Origin: an uncultured Pelagibacteraceae bacterium
GTDB taxonomy: Bacteria > Pseudomonadota > Alphaproteobacteria > Pelagibacterales > Pelagibacteraceae
Assembly: GCA_902627745.1 (NCBI GenBank)
Contig: CACOKG010000005.1
Span: forward strand, 1-48,823
Length of the DNA stretch: 48,823 nucleotides
Direction of reading: 5' to 3'
Of this stretch, positions 9,775 through 18,817 are shown piece after piece. Position numbers and translations under genes: made by a program. The notes beneath the pieces are model-generated. The model was not told the origin of the DNA, did not search any database, and saw only the letters and a list, made by a program, of their open reading frames with translations. Each line of letters starts with the position of its first letter. Within the stretch, counting starts at the first letter, position 1.

Positions 9775-10893
9775 ATGAAAATTGGTGTACCTAAAGAAAT
9801 CAAACCTCAAGAAAATAGAATTGGTCTAACTCCTGAGAGTGTAAAAACTCTTGTCTCAGAAGGCCACGAAGTTTTTGTAGAAAATAATGGTGGTTTTGAA
9901 GCTGGTTTTGACAATGACCAATATAAAAAAGCTGGCGCAAAGATAGTGGAACAAGCTTCAGATATTTTTAATGATGCTGAAATAATTGTCAAAGTTAAAG
10001 AACCTCAAAAAGTCGAGGTCGAAATGATTAGAGAAAATCAAATTGTTTATACTTATCTTCACTTAGCTGCAGCAAAAGAATTAACTGAGGGTTTAGTAAA
10101 AACAAAAAGTATAAATATTGCTTATGAAACTGTAACAGATGATAATGGTCGACTTCCATTGCTCGCCCCTATGAGTGCAGTAGCAGGTCGTATGTCAGTC
10201 CAAGCTGGAGCACATTGTTTAGAAAAAAATCAAAAGGGCAGAGGGATATTACTTGGAGGAGCTCCTGGTGGAGAGCCGGCTAATGTTTTGATTTTAGGTG
10301 GAGGAGTTGTTGGCGAGAATGCAGCAACTATAGCAACTGGAATGAGAGCAAAAGTTCATATTGTAGATAAATCCGAGGCAAGATTGAACCAATTAGTTAA
10401 AATATTTGGAGATAAAATAATTCCAGAACAAAGTGACAAAATAGATTTAAAAAATTTAGTTTCTGAGGCGGATCTAATAGTAGGTGGTGTTTTAATTCCT
10501 GGAGCAGAAGCACCAAAATTGGTAACTAAAGATATGCTTAAACTTATGAAAAGAGGTTCGGTTATTGTTGATGTTGCAATTGACCAGGGCGGATGTGTAG
10601 AGACAAGTAAACCTACAACCTTTGGAGACCCAACTTTTATAGTCGATGATGTTATTCATTATTGTGTAGCAAATATGCCTGGTGGAGTCCCAAGAACTTC
10701 AACTTTTGCATTAAATAAAGCAACTCTTCCTTATTTAGTTAAATTAGCTAACAAAGGTTATCAGAAAGCTTTAGGTGAAGATAAAAACTTTTTAGCAGGA
10801 TTGAATGTTCATAAGGGTCATGTAACCTATAAAGCGGTTGCAGATGTTTTTGGACATGAATATGTTAATCCAGGAGAAGCAATCAGAAATTAA
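9775..10893 (+). CDS. ald: Alanine dehydrogenase
   Basis: MKIGVPKEIKPQENRIGLTPESV; LHLAAAKELT; VLILGGGVVGENAATIA; MPGGVPRTSTFALNKATLPY. Confidence 0.94.
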   Translation: MKIGVPKEIKPQENRIGLTPESVKTLVSEGHEVFVENNGGFEAGFDNDQYKKAGAKIVEQASDIFNDAEIIVKVKEPQKVEVEMIRENQIVYTYLHLAAAKELTEGLVKTKSINIAYETVTDDNGRLPLLAPMSAVAGRMSVQAGAHCLEKNQKGRGILLGGAPGGEPANVLILGGGVVGENAATIATGMRAKVHIVDKSEARLNQLVKIFGDKIIPEQSDKIDLKNLVSEADLIVGGVLIPGAEAPKLVTKDMLKLMKRGSVIVDVAIDQGGCVETSKPTTFGDPTFIVDDVIHYCVANMPGGVPRTSTFALNKATLPYLVKLANKGYQKALGEDKNFLAGLNVHKGHVTYKAVADVFGHEYVNPGEAIRN

Positions 10894-10897
10894 TTAA

Positions 10898-13342
10898 ATG
10901 GAAAAAAAACTTCCAAGTAGCACCAAAGTTGTTGTGATAGGAGGTGGAGTGGTAGGTTGCTCTGTTGCTTATCATTTAGCTAAATTTGGATGGAAAGACA
11001 CAGTTCTCTTAGAGAGAGATCAATTAACATCAGGCACAACTTGGCATGCAGCAGGACTTGTTAGTCAATTAGGTCCTTCAGCAGCAATTACTAAAATTAG
11101 AAAATACACATTAGATTTATATAAAGAGCTTGAGAAAAAAGTTGATCATTCAGCTGGATTAAGATTAAACGGCGCTCTTTCAATAGCGGAAACAAAAGGT
11201 AGATGGCAAGAACTACAAAGACAAGCAACAACAGCTCAGCTTTATGATGTTGATGTAAGAATTTTAGATAAAAATCAAATTAAAAAAGATTATCCAATTG
11301 TAAATACCGAAAATGTTATTGGTGGAATTTTAATGCCAGGTGATGGTGCAGCTGATCCCTCAGGAGTAACTCACATGTTAGCTAAAGCAGCAAGACAAGA
11401 GGGTGCACAAATTTTTGAGAAGTCACCGGTTGAGGAAGTTTTGACTAAAGATGGAAAAATTTCTGGTGTAAAAGTAAATGGTCAAAAAATTGATTGTGAA
11501 TATATTGTTTTAGCCTCAGGAATGTGGTCAAGACAAATAGGGGAAAAAGCTGGAGTAAGTATACCGCTTTATCCAGCGGAGCATTTTTATATAATAACAG
11601 AGCCAATAGAAAATTTATCAAAAACTTTACCAGTAGTGAGAGATTTTGATAACAGAACATATATTAAAGAAGATGCTGGAAAGATACTTGTTGGTATATT
11701 TGAAGGAAATTCAATTCCTGCCTGGGATAAAACAAACAAAGTTCCAGAAGATTTTTCTTTTGGTGAATTTCAAGAAAATTTTGAGCATTTTGAGCCCTAT
11801 TTAGCATCAGCTATTAAAAGATTTCCAGTTTTAGAAAAGGCAGGAATTAGAAAATTTTTTTCAGGTCCAGAATCTTTTACGCCTGATACAAATACATTAT
11901 TAGGAGAAGTGCCAGAGATCAAAAATTTTTTTGTATGCTGTGGTTTAAATAGTATTGGAATTGGTAGTGGTGGTGGTGTTGGAAAAGTAACAGCAGAATG
12001 GTTGATGACAGGTCATATTAATGAGGATATTTTTTGTTATGATATTAAAAGATTTCAAAAATTTCATTCGGAACTAGGATTTATAAAAAAAAGAATTACC
12101 GAGTCGTTAGGTGACTTATATGGAATGCACTGGCCATTTAAGCAACATAAGACCTCAAGAAATATTAAAATACTTCCTTATCATGATGAATTAAAAAGTT
12201 TTGGGGCATGCTTTGGGGTTTCAGGTGGTTATGAAAGACCAATGTGGTTTGCCCTTGATGGTGAAATTTCAAGCTATAAATATAGTTATAATTATCAAAA
12301 TTGGTATCCATCCGCAGAGTACGAGACGAGTAATACAATAAAAAATGTAGGTTTATTTGATCTTACACCTTTTTCAAAATTTGAAGTTAAGTCAGAAATG
12401 GCACACCAAGAATTACAAAAAATTTGCTCGGCTAATATTAAAAAAGAAATTGGAAAATGTACTTATACACATATGCTAAATACTGACGGGGGTATTGAGA
12501 CCGACCTGACAGTAGTTTGTATTGATGATAATCATTTTAGAATTATTAGTTCAGCAGCAACAAGAGAAAGAGATAAGTTTCATATTAGAAAGCACCTTTC
12601 AGATAATATTGATTTAATAGATGTAACTGATGATTATTGTGTTTTAGGTTTGTTTGGGCCGAAAAGTCGAGAACTAATGAAAACTTTAAGTGATGATAAT
12701 TTTGATAATGAAGAATTTAAATTTGGGACTGCAAAATATATTAAGATTAATGGAATAAATATTTGGGCACAAAGATTGTCTTATGTTGGTGAATTAGGTT
12801 ACGAATTATATGTAAAATTTAATCAGTCAAAAAAAATTTATGAATCAATAATTGCAAAGGGCAAGGATTTTAATCTATCTAATTGTGGCATGCATGCCAT
12901 GGATATTATGAGAATGGAAAGTGGATTTTTACACTGGGGTCATGATATCTCACCTGAAGAAAACCAGTATCAAGCTGGTTTATCTTTTACAATTAGCTAT
13001 AACAAAAAAATAGATTTTGTTGGTAAAAAAGCATTAGAGAAAATAAAAAATAATAAAATTAAAAGTAGATTTGCAATGTTTACACTTAAAGAAAGTAAAC
13101 CAGGAGAACCATTATTGCTTCATGATGAACCAATTTACATGGAGGATGAAATTATAGGAAGATCAACTTCTGGAAACTATTCATTCAATTTTAAAAAAAA
13201 TTTAGTTTTCGGATATATTAAAAATGATTTTACAGATGAGGAACTAAACTCTAAAAATTTATTTATCGAAGTTGAGAAAAAAAAATATCCCATATTATTT
13301 CAATTAAAGCCCCTAAAACGAACAGATTTTAAAAATTCCTGA
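10898..13342 (+). CDS. Dimethylglycine/sarcosine dehydrogenase-like FAD oxidoreductase with C-terminal GcvT domain
   Basis: 814 aa; VVVIGGGVVGCSVAYHLAKFG, GTTWHAAGLVSQLG, C-terminal GcvT-like YVGELGYELYV. Confidence 0.88.
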   Translation: MEKKLPSSTKVVVIGGGVVGCSVAYHLAKFGWKDTVLLERDQLTSGTTWHAAGLVSQLGPSAAITKIRKYTLDLYKELEKKVDHSAGLRLNGALSIAETKGRWQELQRQATTAQLYDVDVRILDKNQIKKDYPIVNTENVIGGILMPGDGAADPSGVTHMLAKAARQEGAQIFEKSPVEEVLTKDGKISGVKVNGQKIDCEYIVLASGMWSRQIGEKAGVSIPLYPAEHFYIITEPIENLSKTLPVVRDFDNRTYIKEDAGKILVGIFEGNSIPAWDKTNKVPEDFSFGEFQENFEHFEPYLASAIKRFPVLEKAGIRKFFSGPESFTPDTNTLLGEVPEIKNFFVCCGLNSIGIGSGGGVGKVTAEWLMTGHINEDIFCYDIKRFQKFHSELGFIKKRITESLGDLYGMHWPFKQHKTSRNIKILPYHDELKSFGACFGVSGGYERPMWFALDGEISSYKYSYNYQNWYPSAEYETSNTIKNVGLFDLTPFSKFEVKSEMAHQELQKICSANIKKEIGKCTYTHMLNTDGGIETDLTVVCIDDNHFRIISSAATRERDKFHIRKHLSDNIDLIDVTDDYCVLGLFGPKSRELMKTLSDDNFDNEEFKFGTAKYIKINGINIWAQRLSYVGELGYELYVKFNQSKKIYESIIAKGKDFNLSNCGMHAMDIMRMESGFLHWGHDISPEENQYQAGLSFTISYNKKIDFVGKKALEKIKNNKIKSRFAMFTLKESKPGEPLLLHDEPIYMEDEIIGRSTSGNYSFNFKKNLVFGYIKNDFTDEELNSKNLFIEVEKKKYPILFQLKPLKRTDFKNS

Positions 13343-14191
13343 TTAAGATTGATTTCTTAAAATGTAAATAAAAAGGAATCCAGTTATATACATTATTAAT
13401 GCATAAGCAGCAGTGGGTATTACGTATGTAACATCATTAAAAATTTGTGTTGCAACAAACACAGCTAAAGTTCCATTTTGTAGCCCACATTCTAAGGAAA
13501 TACATTTTTTTTGAGCAGTGGCAGTTACAAAACTTTGAGCTATAAAATATGCTAAAGTCATCATTGATACATTTAAAATTAAAACAGCTATTCCAGCTTG
13601 AGCAAGATATGAGAAAATATTTTCTCTTTCTTCAATCCAAATAGCAGCAAAGACAATTAAAAATAAAAATCCGGTAATTTTGTTTACTATATTTATTTTA
13701 GATGAAATAAAATTATCTGCTAATTTTCTTATAATCATACCTATGATAACTGGCACAGTTACGACTAATGCCATTTTTAATGCAATGCCTGTCATGCTTA
13801 TATTTTTAGAAATATCATCAACCCCCATTAAATTTGCAGAAGTAAAGACGATGAAGGGTACAGAAATAATACTTATTAAACTACCAACTGCTGTTAAAGA
13901 AATTGATAGTGCAACATCACCATTTGCAAATTTTGTTAAAACATTGGAGGTTACTCCTCCAGGGGCAGCAGCAATAATCATCAAACCTAAAGCTATTTCA
14001 ATTGGCAACCTTAAAACTAAAACTATGATATATGCAACTATTGGTAAAAGAATTAATTGACAAATAATTCCTATAGAAAAATCTTTTGGAGATGTAATTA
14101 CTCTTTTGAAGTCTGCTAAAGTTAAACCAAGTCCAAGTCCTAACATTATCAAAGCTAATGCAATTGGTGCAATAGACGTTACTATATCCAT
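13343..14191 (-). CDS. Bile acid:sodium symporter (BASS) family transporter
   Basis: 282 aa polytopic; AAAPGGVTSNVLTKFANGDVALSISLTAVGSL and ECGLQNGTLAVFVA motifs. Confidence 0.88.
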   Translation of the reverse strand: MDIVTSIAPIALALIMLGLGLGLTLADFKRVITSPKDFSIGIICQLILLPIVAYIIVLVLRLPIEIALGLMIIAAAPGGVTSNVLTKFANGDVALSISLTAVGSLISIISVPFIVFTSANLMGVDDISKNISMTGIALKMALVVTVPVIIGMIIRKLADNFISSKINIVNKITGFLFLIVFAAIWIEERENIFSYLAQAGIAVLILNVSMMTLAYFIAQSFVTATAQKKCISLECGLQNGTLAVFVATQIFNDVTYVIPTAAYALIMYITGFLFIYILRNQS

Positions 14192-14240
14192 AATTTTCCC
14201 CCAAAAAAAAATATGTTACTTTTTAACAAAAATATTAATT

Positions 14241-15209
14241 TTATGAAATAGTAATAAGGTTGAGTATTTTACGCAAAAATTTTGCTTTATTTTTAAATAT
14301 TTCTCTTTGATAGGGTAAAACCGCCTTTGTATTAAAACCAGTAAGAACATATTGCTTTTTTTCATTCAACTTAATGAAATTATTTTTCATTAGATATTTA
14401 CATTTTCTTATAACTGTTGCTCTAGGAATAGTGGTCATATCTGATATTGACATAGCACTAACCCCAGACTCTGATCCCTTACCTTCAATTAAACCTTTAT
14501 TGAAATTTACATAATCTGGAGTTAAAGATTCAACATTTGTACTTTTATAGTTAAAAGCCTGATTCATAGCAATAGTCCCCCAGATATGAAAAGTAGCAAC
14601 ATCTTCGAACATATCATGATAACCTATTACTATTGGGATCTGCATTCGATAAAACCATCTCCAGCAAATACTAAAGTTTTTTTTTATAGTATTTTCAATC
14701 ATCTTATAATCTAGTTTTTTTGAATAAATTTTTTCATTATTCAAAACCTCAGATATTAAGTGTATATATTTTGAAGATGATCTTACTTGTCTCTCGGGTT
14801 TAATTTGAGGGAATACCGAACGATCAATTATAATTTGTTTTTTTTGTCTTTTTAAAACACCTAATTTTTCTAGCTCTAAAACTTTTCGTCTTATAGTCTC
14901 TTTTGGCAATTGGAGTTTTTCACAAAGCTCAGTTATGCTAAATTTATCTATTTGAAGATTTGATTTGGAATAAAATTGATCAAAGGTATATTGGATATTC
15001 ATTTGATCATAAAACTGCAAAGTCTTTTCAACTAAAGAAATGATAATTAAGTATTTATAATGATCTTTAAACGCTGAATAGGTATTGTTCATCCAGTTCC
15101 ATTGGTGAACAATCCAATCTCGACCAAGCTGATCGTAATTAGCCATCATCTGATCATAAACCTGATCATCACTTAGAACTTTTGAGAAATCGATTTGTCG
15201 TAGGCTCAT
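14241..15209 (-). CDS. Transcriptional regulator with two winged-helix-like segments
   Basis: Start reassigned to MSLRQIDF at 15209 (322 aa); ITELCEKLQLPKETIRRKVLELEKLGVLKRQ and ISDMTTIPRATVIRKCKYLMKNNFIKL. Confidence 0.75.
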   Translation of the reverse strand: MSLRQIDFSKVLSDDQVYDQMMANYDQLGRDWIVHQWNWMNNTYSAFKDHYKYLIIISLVEKTLQFYDQMNIQYTFDQFYSKSNLQIDKFSITELCEKLQLPKETIRRKVLELEKLGVLKRQKKQIIIDRSVFPQIKPERQVRSSSKYIHLISEVLNNEKIYSKKLDYKMIENTIKKNFSICWRWFYRMQIPIVIGYHDMFEDVATFHIWGTIAMNQAFNYKSTNVESLTPDYVNFNKGLIEGKGSESGVSAMSISDMTTIPRATVIRKCKYLMKNNFIKLNEKKQYVLTGFNTKAVLPYQREIFKNKAKFLRKILNLITIS

Positions 15210-15224
15210 AATAATTAAAAGGTG

Positions 15225-15253
15225 ATAAGAAACCCAAAATGAACAGGTGTCAA
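15225..15253 (-). promoter_or_regulatory. Predicted sigma70-type promoter of the wHTH regulator
   Basis: Minus strand TTGACA (15253-15248), 17-bp spacer, TCTTAT (15230-15225), 15 nt upstream of ATG at 15209. Confidence 0.6.
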
Positions 15254-15276
15254 CAAAAAATTGACCCAAAATGAAC
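15232..15276. repeat. Two perfect 13-bp direct repeats ACCCAAAATGAAC
   Basis: Copies at 15232-15244 and 15264-15276, 32 bp apart start to start. Confidence 0.85.
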
Positions 15277-15321
15277 TTTAGGAAAATTGTTCGACTAACA
15301 TTTTGATGTATTAATTCTACT

Positions 15322-15543
15322 ATGAATAATAAAGGCTTTGCAGAGACACATACTAACATCGAGACCCCAAATGATGTTGATGTTGCTGAAAAGCCTTTAA
15401 AAACATTAAAGAAGAGAGTTGATATAAACATACTAAAGTCAAAGCTAGAAGAAACAGAGGCCAAGGAGCTCAAAAAAAATATTTTTATTTTATCGTTACT
15501 GATAATTGGCGTGGGATCTTTTGGGATTTATCTTTCTTTGTAA
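15322..15543 (+). CDS. Small protein with C-terminal TM helix (73 aa)
   Basis: Hydrophilic N-terminus, C-terminal NIFILSLLIIGVGSFGIYLSL; similar layout to ORF 15584-15790. Confidence 0.6.
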   Translation: MNNKGFAETHTNIETPNDVDVAEKPLKTLKKRVDINILKSKLEETEAKELKKNIFILSLLIIGVGSFGIYLSL

Positions 15544-15583
15544 CAAATTTGCAAAAATCAATTATACGTGATTAAATAAGATT

Positions 15584-15790
15584 ATGAAAAATTCAGGTAT
15601 TAACGTCAAAGAAAAGCTTATAGCGAGATACCTTGAAAAAGATCCACCATCAACTCACTCAAAAAGTAGCAACATAAATGTTCTTCTTAATAGAATAGCG
15701 GTAAATAAAAAAAATGAAAACAGAAGAAAATTATATTTTTCAGCAGCCGCTTCTACAGGGTTGATTTTATTTGGACTTATCATTTTCTAG
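15584..15790 (+). CDS. Small protein with C-terminal TM helix (68 aa)
   Basis: Hydrophilic N-terminus, C-terminal LYFSAAASTGLILFGLIIF; tandem with ORF 15322-15543. Confidence 0.6.
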   Translation: MKNSGINVKEKLIARYLEKDPPSTHSKSSNINVLLNRIAVNKKNENRRKLYFSAAASTGLILFGLIIF

Positions 15791-15883
15791 GTAAATATTA
15801 GTTAATTTTCCTTAAATTTATAATTTCTGCTCGATTAATAAATATTGAATCAAATTATTAAACTATTATAAATCTCATCAAAT

Positions 15884-15960
15884 GGCGGGGTAGCTCAGTT
15901 GGTTAGAGCGCGGGACTCATAAGCCCGAGGTCAGTGGTTCGATCCCACTTCCCGCTACCA
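15884..15960 (+). tRNA. tRNA-Met(CAT), CCA encoded
   Basis: GGCGGGGTAGCTCAGTTGGTTAGAGC...CTCATAA...GGTTCGATCCCACTTCCCGCTACCA cloverleaf; CAT anticodon (isotype could also be Ile-lysidine type). Confidence 0.93.
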
Positions 15961-15966
15961 AAAAAA

Positions 15967-17004
15967 CTAAATTTTTAACCATCTTTTATTTTTAAGTGTC
16001 CAACTTACAACTTGATCTATTCTTTCTTCAATAGAGACTTTAGGTTTCCAACCTAACTTTTTCATAAGATTTCCATCTAGTGCATATCTTAAATCATGAC
16101 CAGGTCTACTCGAATGAAAGTCCACCATTTTATATTTTAATTTTTTGCCAACTGATTTTGCTATTAGTTTAGCTAATTGTAGATTATCTAATTCTACAGG
16201 ACCAACTAAATTAAATTTTGGACACTTAGCTCCACCGTAATCATTCTTAATTTTTTTTACTATTTTATTTCGATTTTTTATTAAAAATAGACAACCATCA
16301 GCAACGTCAGAAGCATGAATATAATGTCTGCTTCCAGCTTTAGTTTTTTTTTTATTACTATGAATTTCCACTGATAAACTATCTCTTGCACTTATAATAC
16401 ATTTAGGAATAAATTTTTCAGGGTGTTGTCTTTCACCGAAAACATTCATTGTGTGAGTAATAAATATTGGCATATGATAACTATTTTCAAAAGCTACAGC
16501 TAATTCTTCACCACCCGCTTTGGTTGCACTATAAGGATTAGTAGAATTGTATCTTTCTCTTTCTTTATATTTTACTTTATTTGGTGCTGGACCAAAAACT
16601 TCATCAGTACTAAAATATACAAATAGTTCTAAATTTTTAGATTTTCTTGCAAAATTTAATATGTTGCAGGTTGCAACTACATTGTCGTATACAAATGTTA
16701 AAGGATCAGTAATTGATCTATCAACATGACTAGATGCCGCCATGTGTAAAATGAAATTAAATTTTCCTAAGTCAGCTGCCAACATATCATTTACCTCTGC
16801 TCGAAGATCATGATGAACAACTCTAAGTCGTCTTTTGTCTTTCTCAGAAATCTCACTCATCATATCAGAGATTCGATTTAAATTTCCTGAGTAGTCTAAC
16901 CTATCCAAAGAGACAATTTCCCAATCAGTATGATTTAGGATATGTTTAATAGTGTGATGGGCAATAAATCCAGCACCACCAGTAATTAAAACTCTTTTTT
17001 TCAT
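15967..17004 (-). CDS. dTDP-glucose 4,6-dehydratase-like NAD-dependent epimerase/dehydratase
   Basis: VLITGGAGFIAHHTIKHIL; STDEVFG; NPYSATKAGGEELA. Confidence 0.88.
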   Translation of the reverse strand: MKKRVLITGGAGFIAHHTIKHILNHTDWEIVSLDRLDYSGNLNRISDMMSEISEKDKRRLRVVHHDLRAEVNDMLAADLGKFNFILHMAASSHVDRSITDPLTFVYDNVVATCNILNFARKSKNLELFVYFSTDEVFGPAPNKVKYKERERYNSTNPYSATKAGGEELAVAFENSYHMPIFITHTMNVFGERQHPEKFIPKCIISARDSLSVEIHSNKKKTKAGSRHYIHASDVADGCLFLIKNRNKIVKKIKNDYGGAKCPKFNLVGPVELDNLQLAKLIAKSVGKKLKYKMVDFHSSRPGHDLRYALDGNLMKKLGWKPKVSIEERIDQVVSWTLKNKRWLKI

Positions 17005-17057
17005 ATATAATACAACTATAATATTTTTAAAACGGCAACAATATATAAATATTCATA

Positions 17058-17894
17058 ATGGACTTAACAATTGTAATTGTCTCATTTAAAAGTGGAGACA
17101 TACTACACAGATGTATAAAATCAATAGATAAAAGGTATCCAATATTAGTTATTGAAAATTCTATAGATAATAAACTTAAGTTAGAGCTTGAGGAAAAATA
17201 TCAAAATGTTAATTGTATTTTACCAAAAAATAACTTGGGTTATGGAGGTGGAAATAATCTAGGATTATCAAGAGTAAAAACAAATTATGCTCTTATTCTT
17301 AATCCTGATGTAATTTTAAAAAAAGACTCAATTGAAAATTTTTTTAAATCAGCAAATAAAAACCCTGAATTTGGAATTATAGCTCCAGTGTCTCTAAACG
17401 AAAAGTACACTAATTTTAATCACGATAAAGATATTAATGTCAAAGAAGTTGAAAATGTTAAAGGATTTGCGATGTTTTTTAATATGAAAAATTTAGAAAA
17501 ATCTCATTTTTTTGACGAAAATTTTTTTCTATATTTAGAGGAGATGGATTTATGTAAAAGAGTGAGATTAATGAATATAAAGATATTTATTGATCCTTTT
17601 ATAAAAGTTGAACATTTTGGGGGAACTTCTCACGAGTCAAAGATAAACAAACCCATGGAATTATCAAGAAATTGGCACTGGATGTGGTCAACATTTTATT
17701 TTGAAAAAAAACATAATGGATATTTAAATGCGTTAATAAAAATTTTTCCTAAGTTTTTTTCATCATTATTTAAATTTATTTTTCACTTAATTACTTTTAA
17801 CAAAGATAAGAGTGATATATATAAACATAGACTTTTAGGTATTATTAATTCTGTTTTATTAAAAAAATCATGGTATAGACCATCGTTAAAATAA
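17058..17894 (+). CDS. Glycosyltransferase family 2 (rhamnosyltransferase-like)
   Basis: LTIVIVSFKSGDILHRCIKSI; NNLGYGGGNNLG; LILNPDV. Confidence 0.85.
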   Translation: MDLTIVIVSFKSGDILHRCIKSIDKRYPILVIENSIDNKLKLELEEKYQNVNCILPKNNLGYGGGNNLGLSRVKTNYALILNPDVILKKDSIENFFKSANKNPEFGIIAPVSLNEKYTNFNHDKDINVKEVENVKGFAMFFNMKNLEKSHFFDENFFLYLEEMDLCKRVRLMNIKIFIDPFIKVEHFGGTSHESKINKPMELSRNWHWMWSTFYFEKKHNGYLNALIKIFPKFFSSLFKFIFHLITFNKDKSDIYKHRLLGIINSVLLKKSWYRPSLK

Positions 17895-17923
17895 TGAATA
17901 ATTCGATATAATATTAACCAATC

Positions 17924-18817
17924 ATGAATAAAGATAAAAAAATTCTTGTCACTGGAGGGGCAGGATTTGTAGGTTCAAATTTAATTAAATTATTTCTTAA
18001 TAAAACAAATTATAAGATTGTTAGTATTGATAATTACACTTCTGGAAATAAATTAAACCATATCAAGAATTCAAGGGTAAAATATATCAAGGGGAACACT
18101 TCGAATATCTCAAAATTAGTTAAAAATCCAAATCAAATAAAAACAGTTTTTCATTTTGGTGAATTCGCAAGAATATATCAAAGCTTTTTAAAAATGAATA
18201 GCTGTATTGAGTCAAATTCAATTGGAACAAATGCAGTATTTAATTTTTGTTTAAAACATAATATTAAACTTGTTTATTCTGCAACTTCTGCCTCATTAGG
18301 TAATAAGGGAAAAGATAAAAATTTATCACCATACGCTTTTACAAAAGCAAAAAATTTAGAATTGCTCGAAAATTTAAAAAAATGGTTTAATTTTAAATAT
18401 GAAGTTATTTATTTTTATAATGTTTATGGACCTAACCAAATTTGCAAAGGAGAAATGTCTACTGTAATAGGAATATTTGAAGATCATTATAAAAAAAGAA
18501 AATCTTTGCCAGTAGTTAAACCAGGCACACAAACAAGAAGATTCACTCACATAAAAGACACTATAGAAGTTTGCTATATAGCTTGGAAAAAAAATTTATG
18601 CAGACATTATAGTATAACAAGTAAAAAATCATACTCCATTTTAGAAGTTGCGAAAATGTTTGACTCAAAAATTAAATTTTTACCCAAGAGACCTGGTGAA
18701 AGATATGCATCAGCTCTGACTAAAATTAATCTAACAAATAAAATTTATAAGTATTATGGAAAAATAATGTTGAAAGATTACATAAAAAATTTTTTAAAAA
18801 AAAATAATAATTTTTAG
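17924..18817 (+). CDS. NAD-dependent epimerase/dehydratase
   Basis: KILVTGGAGFVGSNLIKLFL; SPYAFTKAKNLE; FYNVYGPNQ. Confidence 0.85.
   Translation: MNKDKKILVTGGAGFVGSNLIKLFLNKTNYKIVSIDNYTSGNKLNHIKNSRVKYIKGNTSNISKLVKNPNQIKTVFHFGEFARIYQSFLKMNSCIESNSIGTNAVFNFCLKHNIKLVYSATSASLGNKGKDKNLSPYAFTKAKNLELLENLKKWFNFKYEVIYFYNVYGPNQICKGEMSTVIGIFEDHYKKRKSLPVVKPGTQTRRFTHIKDTIEVCYIAWKKNLCRHYSITSKKSYSILEVAKMFDSKIKFLPKRPGERYASALTKINLTNKIYKYYGKIMLKDYIKNFLKKNNNF

Noticed and set aside
13680-14060. ORF of 126 aa on + strand
   Set aside because: Antisense to the BASS transporter; composition is a mirror of the membrane protein, no recognisable domain.
15210-15473. N-terminal extension of ORF 14241-15473 (410 aa)
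   Set aside because: Antisense to the better-supported microprotein at 15322-15543 and crosses the regulator promoter; MSLRQIDF at 15209 is the likely start.
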